Positions 11,970 through 24,415 of a stretch of DNA of 64,000 nt are shown here, one piece after another (position 1 is the first letter of the stretch; each line of letters opens with the position of its first letter). This DNA is from Orbilia blumenaviensis (lineage: Eukaryota; Ascomycota; Orbiliomycetes; Orbiliales; Orbiliaceae), in assembly GCA_036872755.1 (NCBI GenBank), contig JAVHNS010000002.1, positions 4,399,928 to 4,463,927 of the forward strand. The letters run 5' to 3'. Below the pieces are notes generated by a model that worked only from the letters and a program-made list of their open reading frames with translations, did not search any database and was not told where the DNA came from. A program made the translations under genes and the position numbers.

Positions 11970-14303
11970 ATGAGGCGAAACAAACAAAATGTTTTCAGTG
12001 TCGGATTAGCAGTCTTGGTGGTAATACCATGTCTACTCTTCAGTAAAACGGATGCCTTCCCTGCCAGTAGCGATATCGATATGGAAAGTGTACGTAGCAT
12101 TGATAGTGGAGTACTAGGCTGGGATAAGAGGATAGAAGATAAATATCGGCTCGATGAAATGCTCACTTTTACCGTCATTCTAAAAGAGGCTTACTGGAAA
12201 GATGGAACAGTAATCAACAATATAAAACGTATGTTCGAAAGGATTCAAGACCTAGATGTCGATATGGATGACGGGAGGCTACGGAAAAGGATTTACAGCC
12301 CAAGTTATAAAGGTGTGGGTACGCCTTTTATCATGGTTCGAGGGCAATACTACAAAATAGCAAATGTTATATTGGGTGAGCCTAGCGACGCGGAGCCGCA
12401 TCAGATAGTTGGTGCCTTGCAATATGTAAGTATTTCTTAGTACCCCATTTCTTCATTGTAGTGGGGTTTTTCCCTTTTTCGGTCGAAAAATCCCCAAAGT
12501 CTACATAGAGAGCCAGTATGAATACTAATTTATGCCATCACAAAGCTCGAATGTTGGGGAATCATTGAAGGCGAGAGGAGTTTTCACTCCAAAATGCTGT
12601 GGGCAGATGAAAACCAGTTCCCTGATTCTCAGGAAGGTAGTAAAGAGAGCTCATCCTTCGGCTCACCGCTGTTGCGACGGGGGGAAGATTTGCATAGGTG
12701 GCATCGAACCCAAAGCTCAAGCGCAAGTATTGGTGCAATCTATCCAATACGCCAAAATCTCACAAAAAGAAGCCCCAAAAAATATGAGGTTCAAGATCAA
12801 CTCCTGGAGGATATGAGATATTATTCAAAACCCCCAAGTATCAGTACAGATGAATGGAAATCGCATGTTGTATATTACGAGGACTCGGAGGGGAGTGGTG
12901 TCGATGTATTCGTCCTAGATTCGGGCCTTGCCAGCCACGCGAGCGAACACTCTGAATTTAGGCATGCTTATGACAACGACCAAATCAAAGGATGGATTTA
13001 TAGCGAAGGCCCCGAGCAGCTTACCGGGTTCCGCGACTTCGCAGACCCTAACCAAGGAGTAGACTTCCATGGAACATATGTTATATCGAAAATTATAGGA
13101 AGTTCAACTGGGTATGCCCGAAAAGCTAATATTTGGGTTGGAGTAGTCACAGATTCTACGGATTGGTGTTCGCCTTGGTATCTAATTGATGTTCTTTTCG
13201 AAACCCTCCGTCGAATAGATGACAATACATCGGAAAATCCCGGTTATAAGGCTATTATTAACATTTCTACAGTTATAGACTATCATAGAGTCGGGGACGA
13301 GGTAAATCAATACAGAGAAGTTTTAACTGAAGGTGAAGCAAAATATATGGATGCATACTCGCGGATTGTGGACATAGCCTTGCAGTTGCTAAGTGAACGC
13401 CAGAACGTGATTATAGTTACTGGGACTGGGAATGGCTGGCTGGCAAGTCCCACCTACGGATTGTGGCACTGGAGCTAGCTGCAGTATTCTAAACAAAATT
13501 TTATTATACGTATTCTAACGCATATATTTTGGTTTTGATAGGGTCGGCCAATCCAAGAATGGCCCGCAAAACGAGGGAGTTCTATGGAGAATCTAGTTGT
13601 TGTTGGCAGCGCAGATCACAGCGGTAAAATAAATGCATGGGCCAAAGCCGATTTTGTTGAAATATATGGACGCACAGACGATATTTTTGTCCCGAAATTT
13701 GAAATACAGGGCAATTCACAGGAGGGAGCTTTAGCTGCGGATGGTAAGAACATATACACGGCTGAGGATGGTATCTCCTTCGGTAAGTCGCTAAGGGTAG
13801 TTACCCGAAGTTCACGATGTTCTTGCGGTCGGGAGGCCTCGAAATGTCTACTAAACAAGCCAGTTATCCCTATTATATGTGGTATATTGGCGACCCATTT
13901 TTCGGCAAACCCCAGTTGGTCTCCGAAGCAAGCCATCGAGAAACTCTATACCGATGCCTACATACGAGGGGAAGGACCAGACGCTGTCAAGATTGCATGG
14001 ACGGGAATAACACCCCCCTCAGATAGCTGTAGCTCGGGGGGCGATGGTAGCAGTCGAAAACAAATTACAAGTTTGAATCGCCACTACAGTATACATCGCA
14101 GAAGTGATTGCCGCGACATTAGCAACGTAGAGGAAAAGGCTGGGGTCGACCCCAAGCTAGATTTAGATCCCTACGCGGTAGTGGTTCACCAAACGATCTT
14201 CAGGACCGTGGAGGTTACAATTACAAAAACGAAACTAGCTACCAAAGTGACGAAAATCACACGAACGGTTGCGATTCCGAGCATCATCGCTGGTTTAAGT
14301 TGA
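11970..14303 (+). CDS. Divergent subtilisin-like (S8) serine peptidase, possibly decayed
   Basis: Exon 1 (11970-12425) starts at ATG and encodes a signal-like N-terminus then a propeptide-like region. Its GTAAGT donor joins 12546 in phase 0 (120 bp intron). Exon 2 carries the S8 motifs in order: VFVLDSGLAS (Asp), DFHGTYVISKIIG (His, normally HGTHVAG) and VTGTGNG (oxyanion Asn, normally AAGN). It runs into a TAG after LWHW near 13476. A CTAAC branch and TAG acceptor at 13541 open the last exon (13542-14303), beginning GRPIQEWPA and MENLVVVGSA. A serine candidate follows in DGISF at 13776-13778 (normally GTSFAAP). No GT donor in exon 2 gives phase 0 for that acceptor. An AAGT donor joined to an AG at 13551-13552 would give WLAKWPAKRG in frame but is weak. 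Function as a peptidase is doubtful. Confidence 0.7.
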
Positions 14304-16904
14304 GGTTTTGGCCTAGTGATATAGTTTAAGAGTACATACTGTAAGAGTGTAACTTCGAGATCGACGTGCACACATATAGCCATGCACATACTGTTGATTT
14401 CCTTTCTTTACATCCTAGCAAAGATGATATTCTCCAACTTGAAAATCAAAGATTTCTTAGGTACTTTTTGACCGTGGTGTACCAAGGAGTCATCCCTTCC
14501 TGTCCCGAATCCATCGCTCGATATTTTCTATGCTAGAAATAAACCTCATGTATGTTCGTAGACTTCACCTTTGGAGCTCCGTGTACATTAACATAAAAAA
14601 TTAATTTATGCCTGCACCTGCCACTCAAACATGTATACAACTTGTATCTGACTGGTTAAATCAAGGGTAGCAAATCATTAAAATGAGCTGAAAGCCTTAA
14701 GGCCTTGTGACTATAGTACTAGCTGACTACAATTTACATATGCATACTAGGATGGTCCTGCTGCGCTCTGCCGTACTTAAATCTGATTGTGCACAATCAG
14801 GCCACACTGGATAACACATTTGTTTGAAATCTTTACTAACATTTTTTTTTATGTAGGGTAGGGCGGTATGGGCACCGAGGGTTACTTAGAACCCAACTTA
14901 ACAGTCAGGCATACATATAATTTCACAAGCTACAGTTGTCGCAGGTTGCACTCTGGAGCTTTGAAAACGTGTGCCGTCACGGCTGTGATGCACACATTGT
15001 CCAAGTTGTTCGGAAATTTAAGGCGAAATAACTCTTGAGATCCATGCCAATGATACACTTTCAGAGGTCGAGGCTCCGTGCCCGGCAGGAGCCTATATAT
15101 TCAGTAGACTGGATCAAAAGCTGCGGAAGCCCATGTAAGTTCAGTTGTCCTAGGCCTAGTTTTTAAATTATTGGCGTTTATTGGGACCGGTTCCCAAAAA
15201 TGCTATTAGATTGGTTCTTTGGCGGTAAAATTTGCATTGAAGGTTGGCAATTGGTAGACCTATAGGGAGGTTGGCAGTTATAAAGTTAGGCTGTCTGATA
15301 TATATATATATATACCTATATACAAGGAGTTTACACTGCCTTAACTAAGGCCTCAGCTGACTTACGATCCGTCAAACGAATTCAATCGATCAAACGAGCG
15401 TCTATATATATTTACTGATATATATATAAAACATGGAAGTTAATATAAACGTCGGAGTCTTAATTGAAGGTAAGCTTATATATAGGTATATATTGATGGC
15501 TGCAGGCCTTTGGAAATACTTACTAGCCTTTACATATAAAAGTATTTCTACCATAGTTATATCGCTACAGCATCCAGTTAACCCAAGCTCGCGCTAGGGT
15601 CCGCTATGGCCGCGTGGGTTCGATTTTAAATTTTGATTGATCAATTGAGTTTAGACTTGACTGGATGCCTATACATACTGACCTGTTGTGCCAAAATAAT
15701 GGGTACAAGGTATTTCGAACACCCTTTCAATCCAATTATATGAAGGTACCTGGGCATTATGGCCGTAATACTGTATTAATTTCGATTCAAGCTATATATC
15801 AATAGGTTACCGCCCTAGTATCGTATCAATCGCCGAGATGTTTCTCGCGAGGGAGTTACCGTAGGGGTTTGGGTACTTTTCTGGGACTGCTTCCGAATAT
15901 TAAAACATTTTAAAGGAAAGCAAGCCGTCTTATTCTCTTTCAAATCGTTATTCATACTGTTTTAAGTTCCCTTTTTCTATAAACCGTCTTGAGAAACCAG
16001 CCAAAACCCCGTACGGTAACTTAGGTATTTAAGCAAGTACTTACCTAGGTAAGTACCGAGTACCTAGGTAACTACCTAACCATAAAGTCCAAAAGTCCAG
16101 AAAATGCGTCGGTGCCGCAGGTAGTCTTCAATATACTAGGTATTTACCCATGTGCATAACGGCATGCTTTTATTCACTCGCGTAACCGAGCCAACTTCAA
16201 GTTTTCTTTCGCGAAAATATAATACATATGCTTACATGCGCCCCGGCCTTCCGGCCAACTCGCTGATCCACAACGCGGATCTGGATTTTAGGCGCCTTCC
16301 ATCCACGGACCAAGCCATGCCTGCTTCATATAATCATCCTATCGCCCCAACCCCGGAAATCAGTGTTTCGCATTCCAAGAGAGGATTGGGCCGGCCTTCT
16401 GGAATGCAGCTTCCGGAACTGAAGAGGTGCAGCAGATCCAGGCCCATACCACCTTCCCAGCAAGGCCAAGCAAGCGATGGAGTACGGCCAATCCATTGGC
16501 TGTTCGTCACATCTCAGACAATCAAAGGTGCGCTAGTTGGATGGTGCTACTGCGTATCACTCACTATCGGCTGCCTGGTTCGGTGCACGTATGCGTCCAC
16601 AATCCAATTCATAGTCATCAAGTTCCCTGAGATAACGTATATATACGTATTTAAGTAACTATATAGCCTGTTTTTAAAGAGTCTCTTTTCCTTAGGCTCA
16701 ACTCTTTTATGGCTTATCGCCTTGGACCACAAAGCCTTGCAAATCATCGCTATATATCTCCTACAGAGCTTACCTGTATATAGAGCTTTAACTACTACCT
16801 AGGTATACAGCGAATACGCTCTTACATACGGCACGCATTGACTAATAAAAACAAAATCTCTTCATAAGCTTCATATAGTATTTTTTGATATATATATATT
16901 CAAC
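14304..16904. other. AT-rich intergenic region with palindrome and TA runs
   Basis: 2.6 kb. Includes TA-dinucleotide runs near 15297-15315 and 15405-15430, and a perfect 20-bp palindrome at 16037-16056. An ORF at 16164-16658 lies in a locally less AT-rich patch but has no motif and is not called. Confidence 0.6.
16037..16056. repeat. Perfect 20-bp palindrome
   Basis: GTACTTACCT followed directly by its reverse complement. The central TACCTAGGTA recurs at about 16061-16070, 14 bases after the palindrome centre copy, so the core is both inverted and directly repeated. Confidence 0.9.
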
Positions 16905-17608
16905 ATGCGCACCAGCACTGCTCACGCAATCGCCAGCTTCCTTCTAACTGCATCACCTCTGGTTGGAGCCCAGCGACAAACCGATACTGCCGTCCAGCTT
17001 CCCGCCTGTGTCACAACGTGTTACGGCCTTGCCGTTGCCCGCGCCAACTGCGATACCCTACGACCAGCCTGTATCTGCGGTTCTAATACCTTTTTCAACG
17101 CCATTCGCACTTGCCTTACCACCCGGGATGGCACGTGCACCGAGGAAGAAGCCATCGACGTATGGAATAAGCTCCAGCAGCAGTGTGCTGATAAAATCTC
17201 TACCGCTTTCCCATCTCTTACATTTGCTGTGACGAGAGAAACCACTGGCGCAGCCCCCACACCAACCGATGAACCAGAAAGCAGCCTTGTCCCAACCATG
17301 GGCACCATCACCGGCCCCGCTGAACCAACTGGTTCCGCAACCGAGGCCCCTACCACCATAGGCAGCATTACTGGCCCTAGCGAGCCTACCTCTTCCAGCA
17401 CTCGTAAGTTACTCTAGTTAGACCCCATCCCTCAAACGTAAGTGGATAGCTCTAACAAGACTTTCGGCGTGATACTATAGAAGGATCACAAACAAGCCCG
17501 AGCGCCCCAACCGAAACACCCAACTCCGCAACACATTTGATCCCAAACGCTATCTCTATCGTACTTGGAGGTTTTGTTGCTGGGAGCGCACTATTCTTGA
17601 TGTTCTAA
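16905..17608 (+). CDS. CFEM-domain GPI-anchored cell-surface protein
   Basis: Small fungal surface protein. CFEM domains bind heme in some Candida proteins and act in wall stability or effector roles elsewhere (family knowledge). Two exons, 16905-17403 and 17481-17608, join in phase 1 (77 bp intron, ACTATAG acceptor) to give 208 residues. Residues 1 to about 22 are a signal peptide ending near VGAQ. The CFEM domain spans about 25-105 with all eight cysteines in order (PACVTTC, ANCD, PACIC, RTC, GTC, QQC). A Thr/Pro/Ser/Glu stalk follows with repeated TITGPAEP / SITGPSEP units. Exon 2 ends in a hydrophobic tail (VLGGFVAGSALFLMF) typical of a GPI-attachment signal. The start is the only upstream ATG and is preceded by a TA-rich leader. 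Confidence 0.93.
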
Positions 17609-20236
17609 GTCTATTGCTACGCTGCCCGCTAGACCACCTACTAGTCAGATAGAAATAGGGAGTCTGAAGGCGGTCCACACGGGCTTAGAATACTGGTACA
17701 ATGTGATACGAGATTTTGTAATTTACCTCTGATACCCTGTGCATTTATTTCCCTTCAGAAATCTCAAATTGCGGAGATTATTTATACCCAGATATACGAA
17801 GTTATGGCAATCAGAAATTGGAAGTTGAGCCAACTGTGCACACAAAATGGAAGACTTCCTTTAGACAAGAATTAAAATTTGACTCGGTTGCCCCACTGGC
17901 ATATAAAACCTTCTACCTACTTGCATCTATATCCCAACTATAATTATCATGAGCGCCCCAACACCAGCACCATAGCAAGGTTCATCTCGAAAGTATTTTT
18001 AGGAGAGAGGCACGCGTCAGGGGAAATTCAATGACTGCGAACCATACGGCGCACATGCACTCAAATAGCTATTCTAACCAAACTACACCAAGCCATTTCC
18101 GCAAATGAAAAGCCCGCGGCGAAACCGCCGACAACCGGGCCTGGATGCACCGTCAGCAAACCCCGTTGAATTCAAATAGTATATGTATGCCCGTGCGTTA
18201 CTAAAAAACTTAAATCCGTCGAAAGAGAAAGTGTTCTCATATCAATGAGGTGACTTTGCCATTATATGTAGGGGCAACATTTTGGACGACCAAGCAGGAC
18301 CTCTAATCGAAAAGTATGTTAGCCTCATGTTAATATGGAGGTAAGCGACTCTAAGATGTAAAAGGGATGAACGATATCTAGGGCCCGCTGGTTTTCATGA
18401 TAGAGTCGGTCGCGGTATATACCAATCGCGTAAATAAGGATCTAGCAGGCTAAATTGTAGAATTAATCCCCAAGATATTAAGAAATATCCCAAGCCATTC
18501 CAACAGTGTCGGGAAAATATTATCGCCGAATAATTGATGATTTTACCAAAAAGATCGGGTTTTGCAAATACAGTCTCGAGAAGCCCGTCAGCGCGGCGGC
18601 TCGTAAGACACGTTTACGTCGCATCACATGTATATACACACCGTAGAGGGCAATAGCAGACTTAGTAGCAAGGTTCTGCAGTTTAGGTCTACTTCATGTC
18701 TACCTGATGTCTAACATAAAAAACTATGGAATCCTCGAACCTAGGACTGAGACTACCCCAAACCATATCTTAAGTTTGCCAAAAAATTGTATCGTAATTA
18801 CATATTATAGGTCTGGTAAGTGTCTAAATAGTAATATAGTGAAGAACGAAACTCATGGATACTTGATGCTAAGCCTCATTCGGGAGTATTCCCAATTTAG
18901 AAATTATCTTGGGCCCCTCAAGATTTTATGGGGCCATAGTATAGTATGCGTACGTATGCATACATATGCATATATCGCCTGGATAACCACAAGATCCAAC
19001 GCGGTTGTGCGTTGCTACAGCTTTATTGGCCACGAAGTTGACATGATGACTTCATACGTGCATACCAGACAGGTATGTCCAAACTAGTCTGGAGTCACAT
19101 CCGTTCAAGTAATCGTGAGGGTATGGTACGTACGCATTAATTTCTCATTGGCTAGCTAGCTGGAGTCAGCCAATCGTACGTTTCCCGGATCGCGCCGGAT
19201 CGGTGGCCCTATAACTCGTTACACCAAGACATTCGGCAACAACTTTCCGAATTTAAACCTCCACCACCATGGAATCCTGCCTGGCCCCCTGTTAACGGAC
19301 ACTCAGTAATTACATAATTGGTCATGCTGGAGCTATTTTGTGATGTATTAACTTGCGTATAGTCCTGTACACTACTGTTTCAAGCTACTCATACGGTCGA
19401 TAATCATTATACCTCGCGAGGCGATATTTAGAATTTCCGCGCCACAGTGTAATGATGGGAGACCGACGCAGATTTCCTCGGCTTTGTCTTGTGGACTCAC
19501 TTCATTACCGTTTTATTTTTAAGGGAAAATTCTATATATCTGAGCATTCGAACCATTAGCTACCTAACTAGATGCTAACGTTCACCATACAGGAATGCAG
19601 GGGTTGTGCGTTGAAACATACAGACGCTTCCGGCATGCAGCTGGAGAATTAAAGAATGTGATATCATTTGGCTATAGTCTCAAATTGCCTCTGCGTAGAA
19701 ATCGAACATAAACGGCTTATGAAGGAAACAAAAAAGTGGCCGGTTTCCAGCGAGCTCTTGTGTCACGGCACTAGTATGGAATAACTAGTAAACCTTACCC
19801 AAGTGAATGACGTCTGAATGCAGGGAATTCGTAATCGGGCGGATTCTTGCGTATCGATAGCAGGTAACTTTATACCACTTGCGATCCGCATATCGAGGGG
19901 CTGGAAATCCAACACTTGCTATTTCATTGGTGTGTATGTTTATATATATATAGGACTCAAAATCACTCCTCGTTTCCAACCCATCTTCGAGACAGTATTT
20001 AATATTTCCTACAAGGTCTGCTCTAATTCTGATAGCTTCCTGCTGCGCGTATCTTCAATTCCCTAGCCACTAAGTACGTCACGTTATCATATGAAATCAC
20101 ATATCTAGATGTTCCCGCACGCATAGCTTAACAGGTAGCGTTACGTAACAGACTTCGTAAGGACTTGAGAACGCAAACTCAAAGAATCAACACCATTAGC
20201 GATCACTCGAACCTCAATTCACGCAATATATTCACT
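17609..20236. other. AT-rich intergenic region with repeat copy 2
   Basis: 2.6 kb without a supportable gene. It holds the degenerate repeat at 18646-18698 and short TA runs near 19938-19950. Confidence 0.6.
18646..18698 (+). repeat. Degenerate dispersed repeat, copy 2
   Basis: Counterpart of 10484-10540. The core is identical; CTCTGCGGCTCAG in copy 1 reads TTCTGCAGTTTAG here, which is four transitions. Confidence 0.55.
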
Positions 20237-20886
20237 ATGTCAGTCGGCTCCACTGTCTCGAAGTTTGGCACCTGGGGTCTTCGATTTTTTCAGTTTGCCT
20301 TCGCCATAATTCTTACTGGCATCTTCGCTTGGTTCCACCACCAAATCAAGAAGGCTAGATATACCAGCATCAACGCCGTCGATGTCCCGCTTGGGTTCTC
20401 CGTTGTTGCAATAGTCTTTACTACCTTCTCGATCATCACGATATGTTGTCTCAAAGGTGCTCTTCAGCTCTTGAGTGCTGTGGCCGACTTCGTTCTATTC
20501 GCTGGATACATCGCATCGGCTGTTCTCTTTCGTCATAACTACCACATTCGATGTTCCCGTAATCCATTGGCCGTCTTCTTAGTTTACACTCGAGAGAGCA
20601 GTGGTCGATTCGTCACAAGTGGGGAGTTCAGGAATTGCAATCTGGTCCGATTGGCTGCTGCCTTACTGATCATTCAGATGTGAGTTGACTGTTCATGATG
20701 TAACATTTGCTTCTGGAGACCAGACCGGGGAGCATGCTAACGAAAATTAACAGTATTCTTTTTTTCTTGACTATGATTATTTCCTTGTCCCTGTCTCGAA
20801 AGCGCAATGTTGCCGGCGAACCCGTCGTTGTTGGAGAAAAAAGACGATTCGGTTTTGGGAGGCGAGGTCAAACTGCAGCTGTTTAA
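20237..20886 (+). CDS. MARVEL-like four-helix membrane protein
   Basis: Exons 20237-20679 and 20754-20886 join in phase 2 across a 74 bp intron (GTGAGT donor, CTAAC branch, ACAG acceptor), giving 191 residues. Four hydrophobic helices are visible: about residues 13-30 (RFFQFAFAIILTG), 50-70 (LGFSVVAIVFTTFS), 78-98 (LLSAVADFVLFAGYIASAVLF) and 138-160 (across the splice). The pattern and short basic tail (EKRRFGFGRRG) fit fungal MARVEL-domain proteins, which sit in membrane microdomains. No catalytic residues are expected. The ORF opens upstream at a TTG; the ATG at 20237 is chosen. Confidence 0.78.
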
Positions 20887-21246
20887 GGCACGCTTTATCC
20901 TGTACCAACGAAATTATTGTAGTTAATAAACGAATATGATGGATTACCCCATCACTTTACAATATTGACGAGTACTAAGTTCCAGGCATTATTGAAAATG
21001 CGGATATTCGCAATATATAAACCACGCCATTGACCAAGATTATGACCATTATATGTACATATATTCATTATTGATGCATACCTGATCAGTTACCTATGAC
21101 GAGGCCTCAATCCAATGTCGCAACCAACCGTACTCCGTTCAGTCAAGGGACTCTTTCAAAACATCATACTTGAAGGATTCATCAAATTTAACTCCAATTG
21201 CCCATAAATAGAACCAGACTAGCTAGTCTTTAAGCAATGCTACAAA
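20887..21246. other. Convergent intergenic gap
   Basis: Between the MARVEL-like gene and the end of the monooxygenase reading frame. Nothing recognised. Confidence 0.6.
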
Positions 21247-21336
21247 TCAACCCTTATCCTTCAAGCCTTCGAAACCGCCAACAGAACGATCATAATCCTT
21301 CTTTACTCGTGGGGTCCGAATCTTCACGAGCTTCTT

Positions 21337-22511
21337 CTACATATCCTCCCATAGTACCCCCTTCATATCGACACTCCTTTCATTGTCACTTTTAGCCGTT
21401 TCGATATGAGCATTAAGCATTTTATCAAGCAAAGCAACATCTTCTAGGGCTAAGCCGACCCCTTGGGCTAATGGTGGCATCTTTAAGGTCAGGTTATTAG
21501 TATCATGAAGCCCATCGGAAGCCCACCATAAGAGAATATGGATAACTCAGGATAACTTACGGCATGCGCTGCGTCCCCGAGCAGTAGATACCTCCCTTGC
21601 CACCATTTCTCACTCGTCTCAAGCCTCCATACTGGATAAAAATAAACATCATCTTTTGTTTGTTCCAATAGCTCAGCAAAGAATCCCATTTGCGGATCTC
21701 GTTCGGAGCAATAGGTATCATTCACTCTCTGCTTCACCATTGCAACATCCTGCCCCATAGCTTTCCAACCGTCTTTAGATAAATCTTCGGGTTCGGTGAC
21801 TTCCATCACCGCTGCCCAGAATAGTTTTTCAGATCTCGATGGGGTGCTCCAAGTCAGCAGCAGGGACCCCACCCGATATTGCACAATTGCGGATGTGTCC
21901 TTGATGGGGAGAGAGGGTAAATCCCCTGGATCTACGTAGGAATAAGTGTTCGAAAGACCCGCATAAACTGGTTTGCGGTGCGGGTCAATGCACCTCCGAA
22001 CGGCAGAATGCGTACCATCACAACCGAGTAATATATCGCCAACAACCCGAGTTCCATCGAATAACACCGCTGTGATATTGTCAGGTGTCTGTTCGATAAT
22101 TTCCAGCTGCTTGGAAAACGAAACACCGATCCCTAACGCAGCGACTTTGGCGAACAAAGCGGCTTGAAGATCCTTGCGGGCGATGCGTAGGCTATTGGCC
22201 CCGTACCGGTTTACATCCCCGAAGGTCAGATTTCCCAGGGACGTGAGAGTCCGGGAAGATAATATTTCAATCGTTTTGACAGAACATCCCAACGTCTCAA
22301 GATCTTTGAATACCCCAATGTGATTGAGGAGATTAACATCGTTCGGAGTCAGATTTATGGCACCTCCTAACACCGATAGGCCAGGCCGTATCTCGAATAT
22401 CGATATTCGAAAAGCGACATTATGTTTGCTAAGGGTTTTATGGAGGAGGATCGCAGCGGTCAGACTAGCGGATCCTGCACCAACGATGAGGACATGGAAC
22501 AAGTCAGCCAT
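21337..22511 (-). CDS. FAD-dependent monooxygenase (aromatic hydroxylase type), C-terminus cut by amber codon
   Basis: Flavin hydroxylase of the salicylate/kynurenine hydroxylase type, using NAD(P)H and O2 on an unknown substrate. Exons 22511-21561 and 21480-21337 join in phase 0 (80 bp intron) to give 364 residues. Visible motifs are the N-terminal Rossmann LIVGAGSASLTAAILL (residues 8-23), the ribose-binding RIARKDLQAALF, the DG motif LLGCDGTHSAVR and the GD motif LLLGDAAHAMPPLAQGVGLALED restored by the splice. The frame meets TAG at 21337-21339 after VLWEDM. The same frame continues open for 29 codons (KKLVKIRTPRVKKDYDRSV...) to TGA at 21247, and that extension looks like the normal tail of the family. 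The truncation may or may not abolish activity. Confidence 0.88.
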
Positions 22512-24120
22512 TAGTCTAAAATTCGGAAAGAACCGTGCGCTGGTGGTATTTTCAGGACTTGAGATCTCGAAATAGGTTGTAGATCAAGATATTGAATGCT
22601 TCTGTATCGGTAGCTCCTAATGTTTGAAATTGACGCCTCTATGGTCTAGCTGATTCATGGAGAGCGGCCAAAGTTACAAGGCCGGTCTTCAACTTTTTAT
22701 AGAAATGGTGCTTAGTATCTCAAGCAATCTAGTATTTAGTAAGGAAAATAAAGATTACAAACTGGTAATACGGACTATAGTACTAGGAATTATCGGCCCG
22801 GATTGATCGATTTCATATAAACTTATGTTTGCTAGCCGTTTGCTATGTTGATAGGAGCGGCGAAGGTGGAGCGGTACTTCGCCCGTCATATATCCTCTCT
22901 GGAAACTGAAGCTCACACCCCGCAGCGCTTCTGGCCTTACCGGTTCGAGTCTTGCTTGCACATATACCTGTGCGTGCACGCCACATATGCACGCGATGGT
23001 GACGAAACCAGCTGGGCTATCGCATTACGTGGTTGTTTCACGATGGGGAGAATATCTCTTTGGGGCTGGCAAGGCGGCCTGAGATAACTGGAAATTTATG
23101 TTCGTCCTTCCTGCCTATGGAACGCCCGACCTCCTCATCGACCCATGATACGTAATTAATGCTTCAAATATGCATCTGCAATCAATATACGGTTCCGCTG
23201 TTCAGTGGTGACAATGTTAACATCTTGCATCTACTCTAGCGTTTACCTTTCGGAGCGTTCAGGTCCAACATTCACGTCGGGGTGATAGTGAAGCCGAGGT
23301 CAGAAAGCTTGTTCCTTTCCCAAGTCAAGTGAAACAGCGACGGCTGCCGAAATGTGTTAGTGTACCTGTGGGATGATATCAGACAACACGAATTCGCGAA
23401 GCGTCTATGTTCAGAAGAATTCTCGCTCTTTGCCATACCGAAATCCAGCCCTCGAACTCGGGCGCAATTCCCCGATCTTAATAATAAGACTGTAACTGCA
23501 TGTCGACGCAGTCGGGAATACGGTCGATTACAGCGCGCAACGGGGAAGAGAGGAATCCCAAATTCTACAGGTAAATCCCGGGCGCCCTCATGGAGAAGTT
23601 TATACAAGAGAGAACTCTCCTCACCGGAATGATAAAAACACGTCAGTTCTGGCTGATCGAATGGGATTTCCACGGAACCATGCGCGTAGGATAGACATAC
23701 TAGTTGGGACAAGTACAGCTGGTAGTTACTACTCAACGTGGAAACACCCCCTTTCTATATATAGGTAACACCATGCCTATGGGCAACATTGCAACATAAC
23801 CAGCTCTCTCTTAAATGATAGCCTCGTGTTCAGCCTCAAAACAAATCAACAACAGCCTTAAATACATCGTGCCAAAATCTACTTTGACCGAAGAGGTTTG
23901 TAGCAGCATCCACCATCCTGGAACTTACCAAAGATCTGGACGAGTGTTCAACGACTGCAAAGGGCGTAGCTACAATTATAGAACGTCACATATAACGCTG
24001 CTATATGTACATATATTGGCTTGGTTAAATGCGGCGAACTAGTATATTTCCTGACATATTACAGGTTGCAATTAGTCTTTTATTTTGAGTATCAAAGCTG
24101 CACAGCTCGAGCTTGGGATG

Positions 24121-24157
24121 TTTGAGAGAGTCTATACGAGAGTACGACTCTCTCAAA
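24121..24157. repeat. Perfect 12-bp stem, 13-base loop inverted repeat
   Basis: TTTGAGAGAGTC at 24121-24132 is exactly complementary to 24146-24157. No T tract follows and no gene ends here. Confidence 0.85.
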
Positions 24158-24300
24158 AGCTAACATAAGTTTGCTACGGTTATATTACCTCCATGAGATT
24201 TCAGGGCACTTTAATTGGTTGACAGAGGAAATGAAGGTTTAAAGACTCCGATAAGGGTGTATGCGTACATACGCATATAGATAATTCGAATATTATTTTG

Positions 24301-24415
24301 CTATCGTGTCACAGGGGTGACAGAAAAACCGAAACAAGAATACAAATTTTGGGTGGAATTTTGTTAGCGTTCGTTTTTTGCTTCGCTTTTAGTGTCACCC
24401 CTGTGCGTGTATAGG
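24301..24415. mobile_element. Possible MITE-like element with about 40-bp imperfect terminal inverted repeats
   Basis: The left end (CACAGGGGTGACA at 24310-24322, then A-rich) matches the reverse complement of the right end (TGTCACCCCTGTG at about 24393-24405). Similarity extends, with mismatches, through roughly 40 bases on each side. The interior is under 50 bases and non-coding. No clear target-site duplication is visible, so a simple hairpin is an alternative. Confidence 0.4.

Noticed and set aside
16152..16658. 168-codon ORF in a less AT-rich patch
   Set aside because: Opens at GTG; composition-driven openness, no domain or signal peptide recognised.
22900..22960. GGTTCGAGTC resembling a tRNA B box
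   Set aside because: No matching A box at the proper spacing and no cloverleaf could be folded by eye.
23272..23736. 154-codon minus-strand ORF with plus-strand counterpart
   Set aside because: Starts at TTG, no motif, in a region of inverted repeats and decayed sequence.
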